Shown in pieces: positions 36,921 to 48,675 of a DNA stretch of 64,000 nucleotides. The DNA is from Daphnia carinata. Taxonomy: Eukaryota > Arthropoda > Branchiopoda > Diplostraca > Daphniidae. The notes beneath the pieces are model-generated. The model was not told the DNA's origin. It was given only the letters and a program-made list of their open reading frames with translations, and searched no databases. Each line of letters starts with the position of its first letter. Within the stretch, counting starts at the first letter, position 1. The stretch is taken from contig NC_081331.1 in the NCBI RefSeq assembly GCF_022539665.2, positions 8,587,534 through 8,651,533 of the forward strand. The letters are read 5' to 3'. The translations under genes were made by a program, and so were the position numbers.

Positions 36921-39900
36921 GCGTCTAAGAGTCGGGGCTGGGTTCCGAAGAGAATATACAACCAATGGCGTCTAGATACATATTATGCTATATCTCGAGA
37001 TAGTAGACTTCCCCTAGTTCCGCAGTCGGACGTGCTCCACATCAGGCATCCGACAACCGTCATCTCTTTTCGTCAGAGAATTTTCCTTGCGCGCTTAAAA
37101 GCATCAAGTGTTACAACAAACGAAGAACTTCCATACCAACGCCGGGGCTCGTGTATGCATTTCACGATTTTGCGAAAGAGCACAGGTATAAGAGGCGACC
37201 CCTGCTACAAAACTTTTTATCATCCGTAATCCGTTTTGGTGGTTTTTTTTTTGTTCTTAGGTATCAATGGTATTCCCAGCGGCCAACATTCACTGTGCTG
37301 ACTTAGTTTCGCTGCTATTGACTGCCTCTCTTTAAGCCTTGCACGCTTTTCCAGGTTAGTTCACTGAAAGGATGTGCTGAACTCGACGGCAGTGCAATGA
37401 GTGGTAATGATGAAAGTAAGCTAAAATAGTAGGTAAAGCAAAAAAATTGGCCAGCAACGAGAGCCGCAAAGTTCGTCAGTAAAAAAAAAAATATGGCTGT
37501 CTTCTTGTTTGACGCAAACTTCTTGTGAGTGAGGAATAGGGAGAGAAACGAAGCATTTTTATTTGCAGGAAAAGCAAGGATGGAGCTCACAAGTTGGTTA
37601 GTGACAGTACTGAAACATGGGGAAAAAATGGTACTGGCAGCAGCGATTCGACTGGATTGACGTGTTCACCCTCCACACTGCCGTGATGAATAGCAAGAAT
37701 GATGAAACGCGTTTAGACCTCGACGGGTATTCTCGGGTGATTAACACGTTCCTAAATCAAAGTTGTTATTGCTTGAGAATACACGTTGTCTCTGAACTGT
37801 AACAACGGCAACAAGCGACACCAACGACATCCCAGCAGAGCACCTGTTTAACCTTATGTTTCTATTCGAGCGTCACGTTTCGGATAATACTATGTTGCCT
37901 ATGGATAAGTTACTACGTAATAGCGTAACACAATGACTATGCAAATAACATTATAGTGTGCATTTCTGATGTTCATTACAGTATGTCCTACTCGCAGACA
38001 CAAGTACTGCCAATTCGATAAGTAGTCACCCAATCCATACCAGTTCTATTTGTTAGGTCTACTGCACACGGGCTCTCGGTGCGTTTTGTATGTATGCTAA
38101 TCATTACCTAGATGGATACAAGTGACTAGCGTTCCTGCTCCGATAACAGCGTCGCGTCCAAGGAAAGCGTATTTGCTCCAATTTCTGAAGTTAGTTCACT
38201 TATGCGGAAGAGGTAACTCACAAGAGCGACGAAATAAATTGCAGTGGATCAGATGGTGCCGGTCACTGTGGCTACAAAATGTTTCGCAGTCTGACTATTA
38301 AGAAAACGTGCTTGATCAGACTATGTACAATCTCATATGTGATTCCATTCCATTTCCCCAGAACTGTCCTTGCATGAAGTTCAGAGTTGTTGACTACAAT
38401 TGTACAATGGCATTGTAAATGGATAATTGGCATTTCGGTATTTTGGCCCATCATCGTATGGACAATTCCGCCGTCGACATCGTGTCAGCATAATCTATGT
38501 CAATAATTGCTCATTTCCCGCCTAACTACTGCATCATTCTTTGATCTGTCGCTTTGCTAAACTCTCCTGTGTAGTATTTCGTAATATGTATTTATAGCCC
38601 ATGATTGTAAATACATACATTCAAAATGAGACAATATACGTATATTTTGAATTTTTATCTAATTTGAATTGCAAATGCATTTTGAGATCCGATTTTTTTT
38701 TTTTACTTTTAAATTTGTTTTTAACGTAAGCTTATAATTACGTGATCGTCGACGTGGGACTTTCGTTCGTGTTCGTGCCATTGTTGGTGATGAAGTTCTT
38801 TATTTTCACTGGGTGATTGATAATTGTTTCCAAGTATGGCGAAAATCAGCGACAAGTTTTCGAATTTCGTATGTTTAATGCTGATTATCATAGGTAATAA
38901 GTAGGTAATGTAAGTAGCAAAATTAATTTGGCTTCATAGATGTCGTAAAGGTGGGGTCAATACCCGGAGTACGATCTAACGAACTGATCGCGTTTGTTTC
39001 GATATGCCTGCAAACTAAATAACTCACATTTAGTCGAAAGTTGCAACACGAAAGTTATAGCCTAAAAATCTGAACGTTTGGATGACAATAAATTAAATTT
39101 ATCTACGAGTATGAGTGATATACTGTAAGCCGGCGAGCGAACAGGTGTTTTGGGGCGATCTGGAGTAGGCCTAAAGCCAAAGAGTTCAAGGTGGATCTGC
39201 CATCTTCAACTGGTTGATTTCAATCACAAGCAGTGACGGCGCTTACGACAACTAAACTGTAGGAGAGGAAGTAAATCATATCAAGTTCTTAGCCATTGCT
39301 CTAATTTCTAAATCTATTGCTGCCAATATTGGAAATGTGGCAGAATAATATACTACCGATAACACCGAAGGAGAGAGTAAAAGAAAAATATAACTTGTTC
39401 AGTTATGACCTTTCAAATCGTTCCTCTGATATATTTATAGCGAAATGTTTATCGCTGTTGTACATAGCTTGGTTTTGAACTCTATAATGTAAGAATTACT
39501 TGTTTAACAAAAGATTTTAATATTCATTATGGCAAGTGAATTGGAATTTGTCGGACAAAACATCTGCGAAACACGCCACACAAAACATCATTTTCCACTG
39601 CAGCTGCATACTCATTCAAACAAAATCTATTCAACATCATCCCAGGAAATTATCAAAGATCAGGTTTTCGGCTACTTAGCTAGAAGCGGAGAGACAAGGG
39701 TTTGTTATTATTTATGAAAGATATTATCCTCCGTCAGAACTCATATCTTTCCTATTTTGCAGGGCTTACGAAAACTAGCGAGCAGTTACTATCTTACTGT
39801 TTGCTTCTTTCATTTTCTCCCTTTGACATGTTAAGTAAAAAAAAAAAAAAGAAGAAAAAAAGTCCCACCAAGTTTATCGATCGATTCAAAAGGAAAACCG

Positions 39901-41690
39901 GTGTTTTTTTTTATATGCCATTATTGTGAGGAAATGGGTCACGGGCTCATGGCTGCCACTGCTGAAGGAATAAATAAGAGCTCTGCATTCACTATAGGTG
40001 CAGTATACATGGAAGGGGGGAGAGGGAGTGAAGGGGAGAGAGGGGGGGAAAAAATGAAACTGCCGCTACCTTGTGCGCGCTGGGATGAGGAATTAGAAAG
40101 TTTGAGTAGGCAAAGTGCGCCAACAGACGATGAGCTAAGAGCCGAAAAAAGGGGAGTAGTTGAGTGAAAGGGGTAGTGTATGAATAAACTCAGAAGATTT
40201 CGTTAATGAAAGAATCATACCGCCCATGGGTAGTTGGCTGCACTAGCTCCATAAAATCGATCATTTTGTGTGTGTGTGTGTTGCGTATGCGTTATGAAGA
40301 AGGCTTGCCCTAGCGTATATGTTTATGTTGAAAACAAACAAAAATGAAGTTATTCAGTTATTGAGCGAGCTCGCTATATTTTCGTCTTTACCGTGGAGCC
40401 ACAGCTGGCAATAATTATTGCTTAGATTATTACTTTTACTGAAATTTGATACAGGGCCTTAAAATGTTTTTCGTGTTACTTACATGCACATATTAATAAA
40501 ATTGTATACGTATAGGTTAAACACAGAGATAATAGACTACGTATCTTAATAAAGTGCGCTTTTCTTAACACTTAAGTAGATTTAAACATAACCAATATTT
40601 AACCACGTAATTTCATGAGATACAGACAGGCTGATAACATTGTTAAAAATTGTACAAAAACTTAAGAATTTAAGCAAAGTAGCGCTTTCTCAAGGATTTT
40701 CAAAATCTGTTCATTCACGTATGCTATAGTAGTCATCGTTGAACGCCAGAACATCATCGTACTCTTGGGAGTAAACCTAGAAGTTAAATACCATTCTTCT
40801 GTTATTCACGTTAACGTGTCTAATTGCGGTTGGAACGGGAACACGATCAACAATACTCATCAAGTTAGCATAATGTAATTTACTCTACACATTTCTGAAT
40901 TTTTTGCACATTTTTTAAAAAGTGAGCTTTATTCATACATTTAACGCAAAGAGTTAGTGGGACGCAAGCAAAAAAAAAAAAACAGAAAAAAAACGTTGAA
41001 AGAAGAGACGCAAGGAACCACTCTTTGCGTACTTTTAATAAGATGATATGACAGTGATAAAACCCTGCGTTATGCTTGACGAACGTCGCCGCAAAATTCT
41101 GATGAGCGTTTCTTTACGGCGGAAACCCATTCTTTCGTCTACGACCCGCCGAGTGAGACATAGCCGCGCTGAATTTACTGTTCTACGGCCAGTTCAACGG
41201 CGCACTTGACCCGTCTTCCATTGGAACTAAGACCCCTACCTACTTTTGCATATCCATTCTTACCCAGTGGGGCGGTCATCCGAGTGACGAAAACGTGGAG
41301 AATGCGTGCTGACACAAACGGGAATAGTATTATTGACGGTGCTACGTTTCAGGTTCCACAGCGGGATGCATATTGTTGATGATGAGGTCAATGTCTTTTA
41401 TTTTGCTCATCTCGTTCTATACAGTATTTAATGTAATGTACAATCAACAAATTCAGTACAAGTACTGTTACCCCGGCCTAAGGGATGGCAGCGTGGGAGG
41501 GGTAGGCTGGGTTCGCACACACATACAAAATCGCATTATGAATAGCACAGCACGTCTATTTTCATCAAGCCACCGCTGAGCTAATACAATTCCGAGGGAC
41601 GGCGGAACTGCCATCAAGCGCGACGGAGAACCACCAGGGTGGAGAGGGAAACAGAGACGGAGGGAGAGAGATAGCTAGACAGTCAAGTCC
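36921..41690. other. Long spacer, no gene recognised
   Basis: AT-rich with poly-A/T runs (for example 39837-39860) and a short (TG)n run near 40267. No frame with a domain. Confidence 0.35.
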
Positions 41691-41694
41691 CAAA

Positions 41695-41719
41695 CAAAAA
41701 AAAAAAAAAAAAAAAAAAA
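41695..41719. repeat. Poly-A run of about 24 bases
   Basis: Uninterrupted A run after CAAAC; preceded by a GA-rich segment. Confidence 0.9.
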
Positions 41720-41799
41720 GGAAGAGGGTGGCGGTAGTGAGGGAGCAGTTGGAAATAAACGATAGGGGAGAAATGAGGTAGAATAAAAATCGAATCGAT

Positions 41800-42112
41800 A
41801 CGTAGGTTGCTGTGTTCAGGCGCAGTAGCCTACAGACAGCTGTTGTGCAGGCGGAGTAGCAGTTTTCCGAGGCCAGGCAGGGAGGAACCGATTTTTAACG
41901 CATTACTGACATCGGACAGGCAGCAACAGACGAGCAGCAGCGGCAGCAGCAAGTCTTATTATACAATGACAGACACTTGCGTAAGACCCTTGTCAATTAG
42001 ATGGGGCGACCTGACATTGATGAATAGAGACTTCCTCGCTCGGACCCAATTTATCCACTTTCCGAAACTGTGCAAGGATATAGAGCCAGAATGGCCTTTT
42101 AAAGCCTTTTAA
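41800..42112 (+). other. Candidate first exon / UTR patch, unassigned
   Basis: GC-richer than its surroundings, with CAG-rich words, and ATGACAGACACTTGC directly followed by GTAAGA, a good donor, at about 41967-41987. A 101-codon frame spans the patch but has no domain. No downstream exon was identified. Confidence 0.2.
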
Positions 42113-42734
42113 AGCGGCGTACTGTATGACCATTCCCTCTTATCTCTGCCGATGTAGGCCTTTAAAAAAATGATACTACTTTATTGGTACGTTGCTGGTT
42201 TGTAGAAGACGGAATGTTCCCCAGAATGATGTGCGATAAAAAATCTTTGACGTGTTGCATGGATAGCCAATAGTACATGCGATATCTGTAGTTATACTGG
42301 AGTGCGACTTATACTTTTACTTGCGAGTTATACTTGACTGACGCCCCTTATTACATATTAAACTTTGGACACCATCTATTGCGAAGGTTTGCGTTTTACT
42401 TTCGAATAGTGACGTTGGATGAATGCGAAAGGATAACAAAATTATAACCTGAATTTTGCTGGAAGAGCTTATTGATTTGCATTCCGATGTTTTTAACGTT
42501 TACGCACTTTCCGGCCTCTCACATTACAAAAATCTTTGGGCTAGAAACGATAACAGTAAAAAACGACAGCACAAAAGTTTGTGAGTTACAGCGTATTATC
42601 TTTGAAAGACAAGTTCATACTGTGTAATAACAGGACAAAACATTTTTTTTTTTTACATAGAGACATAATAGAATTTTCAAAAGTGGCCATGCAAATATTG
42701 TTACGTTATAATACATCTGTATTTTCCTGTGCTT

Positions 42735-43089
42735 TTAGTCGTCTTTACTATTTCGGTTCACGACCTTGGTGACGGTTTCCATATGTTGGCGATGAGACGA
42801 GGCAAATGGGCTGATCGTTGATAAACAACAAGGAACAAAACATCCACCCATGGAGCAATGGCACACCAAACATAGCTGCCTCGATGCAACTGTCAGCGCT
42901 GTCGGAACAATCTGAATAACATTTTCGGCGGCAAGCCGGACAACTGATTTTGGTGAAAAACTGCTTGCACCAAGGGACCCGATGAAGTTCAACTTGTTGA
43001 CTACGAGATGTTTCAATGTGTCGACATAGTAACCATAAACCAACGTTTTTTAGCAGCTCTGTCTTGGTAGCACACATCAAATGAATCAA
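42735..43089 (-). pseudogene. Possible decayed UDP-glycosyltransferase fragment
   Basis: The minus strand contains C-I-E-A-A-M-F-G-V-P-L-L and, 12 residues on, N-D-Q-P, spaced like the donor-binding signature of UGTs (H-G-G-x-x-S-x-x-E-A-x-x-x-G-V-P ... D-Q), and earlier a V-P-W-C-K-Q that could match the V-x-W-x-P-Q step. The H-G-G part is missing and several frames overlap, so a frame-broken pseudogene or chance are both possible. Confidence 0.2.
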
Positions 43090-45319
43090 CTTCCGACAAA
43101 CATGGACGATCCAAATTTAAGTATGGACTGTGTCTGCAGAATCAGAGTATAGTGCTTAATTGACCGCTGGCTCGAAATTCAAGCAGTATACTCAACAAGG
43201 TCTGGCTGGGGGTTTAGAAAAACGTATGTTTTTGTATACAAAGAGCAATCAAGCGGCGATTGATGAATGGAGTCAAGAGGCAAGAAGAGGACGGGGAAAA
43301 AAACGATGTTATTTATGTCACCAGAGATGAACAGGAATCGCGATTGCTACAAGGGTGTTGCCCTGTACACTATAAAGCTCATCGGACGTCCACCTTGTAC
43401 TATCACTCCTGCCTTTGCCCCGCCCAATCCCTGCCTCCGCTCATCTTCCGCCATGCATGACAGCTCGGCAGTCAATATTGATCAAAACAGACTGTCTATT
43501 TAATACGCTGGCGCCCCGCATTATTGGTTCACAACAACACGGTCACGAGTACCCCAAGTGTTCGTTTTCAGTTGCCTCTTGTTTCCACTGTATGAGACGT
43601 ATGAAGCGAGCGCGGAGCTCGCTTCATGTCTTTGCATCGCCCTTAACCTCTTCTATCGCTATAATATATCGTACATATACCTATCGGGCAAAGATGTAGT
43701 TTAACAAACGATCCAATAAACCAGCAGTTTTCTTTTAACCTTTTTTTTTAAATTTTCTTTCGCCCCTTCAATTCTTGGTCTTCGTGTACTTTTTTTCTCC
43801 CTAAGAAAAAATATATTTTTCTACTTGTTTTTGACATACGTTAACCTGAGCTTCTGGCTCCCTCTCATTGGGACAGCGCAAGAGGCGTAAAAAAATGAAG
43901 TGCGTGTTCAACAGCGGGAATCCGATCTATCATTTTCTTCCGTACATAGTTGAGACCAGTAAAGGCAATGTCTAAAAAAAACAGCCAAATAAAAAAAAAT
44001 AAAGTACGGCCTAAAATTCGTTTTAAAAAAGAAGAACAAAAAAAACTAGTTTTCGCTTAATTCAACAGCTTGTTTGGTGACCAAGGCAATTGTTCAATAA
44101 CGATATGTCTCTACGTGCTGCATCACGCAACAAATATTGCCGTCTCTATTGCATTTTTTGGTTTGTTTTACGCACTGTAATATTTAATCATTGCGTCACA
44201 GGGAGCCGCATGATGGCGACGGAAGCAGGCAAGTGGGATTTGATTAGTAACGACTGAATCGAAACTAAATTTGATGACATTGCTTCAGACCTAAAAGTGC
44301 CCTCTGAATACTACATCGCGTGAACATGGAAATTAAGTTAGTACTAAAGGGAAATCGGAGTTGGCTAGCGTGATACAGGTTTTGTTTTCCTCCCTTCTCC
44401 CAATTTCTATAACTTAATGTTAGTTCTTGTTTCTATTTAAAATTTAGTCAAACGTACAGGTCCATTTTCTCAACTTCTAGTACTTCTTCTTTTTCTTTTC
44501 ACACTTCGCTTTTTTCTGCTTAGTTTCTTTCAACAAATTGTATACAGAACCGAAATCATGAAGTTATTAGGCATAACTGGCAACTAGGAATCTTTAAGAG
44601 ATTCATTTCATTTTTGCTTTAGTACACGAAAATCTAATTTGGAGCAGCAATAGCCTAACTGTGCGCGCCGATTTACAAATTTTATTCAAAATTTTCGCTT
44701 TAGTTGACGGTATTAAACAACAACAGGTAAGGATCAGTTCAAAAATTTATTAATTTACTCACTTGTTAAAAAACCGAATAAGAAGGGAATTTCGTAAATG
44801 CGAGGCTGAAAACTAATTTTCGTCATAACTCTACATACAGAGTTAAAACAAAAAACAAGATCAATTAGAAAAAACATGCCATTGAAAATAAATGTTCAAA
44901 ACAAAAAGTACTTCGTTCAAATTTTAGAAATGAAGTGTTAAGATGCTGATTTTTACCTCATTGCGTCTAGTAACCCCACAGCTCAAATAAAACAGTATCT
45001 TCCTTATAGTGGAAACCCAGCTTATTAAGACAGCCAACTGATGTGAGGCTTGATTTTGATTATGCGTCTATTACTTACACACTGCACCAATCGACAGTTC
45101 GTAATCACTGCGAAGATAGCCCCACCACCATCTAGGTCTCGAACAACATGCTTGGGGCTAGTTTCCTATGGAACCCATCTTCCGTGTTTAGCCAAACTAA
45201 ATATGATTAGTTTCAAAGTTTTCGGATTGGGTGACCAGCAATAGCCTACATCGTAAACATTGATACATTTTTATCCTCAGCAGTTCTATCCTAACGTCTT
45301 CTTTTTGAGATGACTTAAT

Positions 45320-45820
45320 ATGGGGGGTAAGTCTGTGTGGTGGTTGCAATACTGGGCTAGGAAGCAGTTCAACATCTCAGCTGAATGGAACGAAGCCGTA
45401 TCGCGCATGGTATGGGGTGACGACAGAGCGTTTAATCGGTTCGTAAAGCGATGGAGGAAGCAACGCGTTAACCGCTGCTCCGGCGCTCTAATGAAAAGCT
45501 TGCTCTTCCTCCTCGTCTTGTTATCTTTTGCTTTGCCTTTCCGAAGGGTAGCACTGGATATTAGCAAAGTTGTAGTAGCGGTAACACAACGCGATAGAAT
45601 CCTTAGAAAACAGCGGCTTGCATCAGAGGTAATTCATTTCCGCTGGACCACAAGGCGTCTTCTCGCCCTAGCCATACGCCAGCTCAATCAGCTGACATTC
45701 TGCTTCATCGGCAATCACCACCATGTCACAATAGGTTTCTTTAGATATCGAGGGTTTGCGTACGCCTTCCGTTTACAGGTTACGATTGCTGTCTGCATTG
45801 AAGTTATGTGCGTACGGTAG
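45320..45820 (+). CDS. Unidentified 166-codon open frame
   Basis: The longest plus-strand frame in the 29.7-52 kb gap without low complexity: ATG at 45320, TAG ending at 45820. It is basic and Arg-rich, with a hydrophobic stretch (LLFLLVLLSFALPF, about residues 60-75) that could be a membrane segment or late signal anchor. The opposite strand is also open over 45286-45567. No domain, splice signal or poly(A) signal supports expression. It could be a decayed element. Confidence 0.2.
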   Translation: MGGKSVWWLQYWARKQFNISAEWNEAVSRMVWGDDRAFNRFVKRWRKQRVNRCSGALMKSLLFLLVLLSFALPFRRVALDISKVVVAVTQRDRILRKQRLASEVIHFRWTTRRLLALAIRQLNQLTFCFIGNHHHVTIGFFRYRGFAYAFRLQVTIAVCIEVMCVR

Positions 45821-48345
45821 GAAACAATCAAACACGGCATATTGTGTGTGTGTGCTCTAGTGGCAAAAGCCTGCAAACGAACCCAGTTCATTATCTATAT
45901 TTCTTCGCCAAACAGGAAACTATTGTGTCTTCCAACAAGTCCGTAGCGATTCGTTTGTTGTTCGTGTCCGTACGGGTATACATGAGCGCAGTACTGATGG
46001 AAGCGAATCAAAAATACAGCAATGGGGCTTAAATATTCAAAACAGAAGCTATCTGTCAGACGTAGGAGAGCATTTCATAAGCAGACAAAAATGAATAGGG
46101 AATCCAACATTTTAACTGTTACGAAATTGGCACTGGTACCCGTATGCGGGGTGTCCTACACAGACTACAACCGGCGATTGATTAGTATCTTACGATAAGA
46201 TAGGCCTGTAGACTATGTGTCAAAGGGGGAAAAATCGATAGGGATGTACACTTGCGTATGTATGTCATGCGTGCTGACATAACGTGGAGAAACGCTTAAG
46301 TAGGTTGAACGGATAATTCGGACACGATCAAACCAGAATTATCGGGTAATTTAATTTCAGGATACTGCTTTATTCGCAAAAAAAAAAAGATTTCATTTCC
46401 GCTTTACTGTCGTTCAATCGGGAAGCGCTTAGTAGGTCAAATTTGCAGGGGTTGTTTTGTTTACAGGCGGGCAACTTCACAGTTCTCACCACTTCACTGA
46501 AACTTCTTATTCTTGAAGCAAATTGAGTAGCAGAAAGCTGACTTTCCTACTGCTCTAATGGCATTTCCATTCGTAATCAGCTTGTACTTTGGCACAACTT
46601 TCCTTGCTTTAATACAAATAGTGAACACGGTCATGCTATAGAAGCAGCGCGAAAAAATCTCTGTATTTTTACTAGATAGAACAGGTGGGAGAAGAGAAAC
46701 AGGTGGCATTGCTCAAAGTTCTTTTAACTTACCATTATGGTTGTTATTTTTGCTGATAAATGAATGAATCAAACAATTTCAAATATTTGATCGGAGATAC
46801 GTTTGAAGATTTCTTTGTTACGTAGGATTACAGAAGCTATGAGAAGAACACGGCTTTTTAAGAGTGTTCTCGATTCGTCTGCATCACGTACTAATAAAGA
46901 TACAATAATATGGGCTTACTACGAGATGGGTCCAAAAAGACAGGAAAACGGCAAGAGCTGGTTTTGTGGCTTTGGCTTTTGTTTTCGGATTCACCAGTGC
47001 AGTTATCCAAATCATTTTTAGTTGATTGTTATAACTGATGTGGTCGCCAACGCAGGTGGCAAACAGGTCACCTCAATTTGAGGAGGTGTCGCCCAGTGAG
47101 CCGTACAAGCTTGGTTTCTTACAACAGGAAAGCTAATTAACTTCATTCTTCCATCCCTGACAAAGTAGTCGGTCTAAACAAATACATAGCAATCAAAGAC
47201 AAGAGATCATAACGATAAAAAAAAGATCTGAAAAAGTGAGCAGTTGCCAGCAAAAAAATTGCCCGGACTACGCACTTGGTTAGAAAAGCAGGATCCATTC
47301 ACAGGCAGTTGTTTCTCCCTTGAAAAAAATGGTTAAATTTGGTCACAAGTATTAAGTTGAATTAAAGTAGAAGAGGAAAATGTGACGACGTACAAAGTGT
47401 TTCCATTACCACAAAGGCAAACAATCGAAGCAAAATTTAAAAGCACCATTTTCTGAAAGTATTATTATATTTTTTTATTTAAAAAAACAATTGAAGTTAA
47501 ACAATCGTGATTCACTTCTGCCGCGGTTATTGCATTTTTTTGTCATAATGCGCAGTCAGTAAAAGAAGCATTTTTTAAATAACTTTTGTTCACATTAATA
47601 CAAAGTTTGAACATTTTTTTTAGATTTTTGGAGATTCACAAACAAAACAAGTAATGCACTTTGAACTTTTTAATCCATCTATGGACACTAGGACTCTGCT
47701 TCGTTTACCAATGATTCCGTTTACTACAAAAAAAAAGTACATACGACAAAGATAAAACCATTTTTTTTTTTTAATATTAATAAATAACTTACGCTTCTCG
47801 CTCAAGTACCTTCCGGTAGTAAGCCGGCTTGTGGCAGCGCTGAGGCGGCCGCTGAATTTTTGTTTTAAGAAAATAACCTTAAAGACACTGAACATACAGC
47901 ATAGAAAAACCCTAAAAAATTTTGAAATCCCAACTTCCTCCAAAAAAGTAAAAATTAAAAAAAAAACTCTGCAAGTTTATTGTTGAAATCAATGATTTTT
48001 ATGTGCTCATGTTGTCTGTTAACAGGCACTCGCTTAGGGAAGAAGAATTTGCACAGAACGCAAAATTTTTCGTTTCTATACAAATGAACAAGATGTTAGA
48101 TCCCTTCATTAGCAAAAATAAACCTACAGTCTTCGTTATGTGGATTTTACATATATCAATCTGAGAATACGTACATTCCGATAGTGCCACGATGCTAGAT
48201 GATACTGTTAGGTAAAAAGAAGGTTTGGTAACCCATGACAATTATTTGATTACCCTTTTTTTGTCATATCAACACAGGCTACCCATAGGTTTATCTTTTT
48301 TCGTAACGACATAGGCGTCGTTTCCTAACTGTTCTAACAAGAGCC

Positions 48346-48675
48346 ATGAAAAGAAAATCTGTCAACTGCCAGCATGCGTTAGTTCAGAAATATGGCGGCA
48401 GTTGTTGTTGCCAAGCAACTGGCCTTCGCAAGCAATTCTGTGAAATTGCTAAATTAAAGTCGTGTACGAGTAAAGGTGAGCGATCGCAATTCCTTGTCCC
48501 ACAATGCACGGACCGTGATGGAAACTACAAAATATTCGTAGAGATCCGTAAGGATTTTAGGGAGCCCAAGAATTTACACGCATTCACTGATATTCTTGAG
48601 ATATCCAGGAAACTCGTGGAGATTCAGATGTTTCATAAATCATTTCATAATAGGACGAATGTAGAAGAAACATGA
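48346..48675 (+). pseudogene. Possible thyroglobulin type-1-like fragment
   Basis: A 109-codon frame contains C-T-S-K-G-E-R-S-Q-F-L-V-P-Q-C-T, then D-R-D-G-N-Y-K, close to the opening of thyroglobulin type-1 repeats (C-x(n)-R...Y/F-V-P-x-C-x-x-D-G-x-Y), and before it G-G-S-C-C-C, where the end of a preceding repeat would have C-W-C-V. The expected Q-C and C-W-C-V after D-G-N-Y are missing. Such repeats occur in secreted proteins and protease inhibitors. Either an isolated exon, a decayed copy or chance. Confidence 0.25.

Noticed and set aside
36716-36961. Ser/Phe/Pro-rich plus frames and Arg/Glu-rich minus frame
   Set aside because: Direct products of the polypyrimidine tract.
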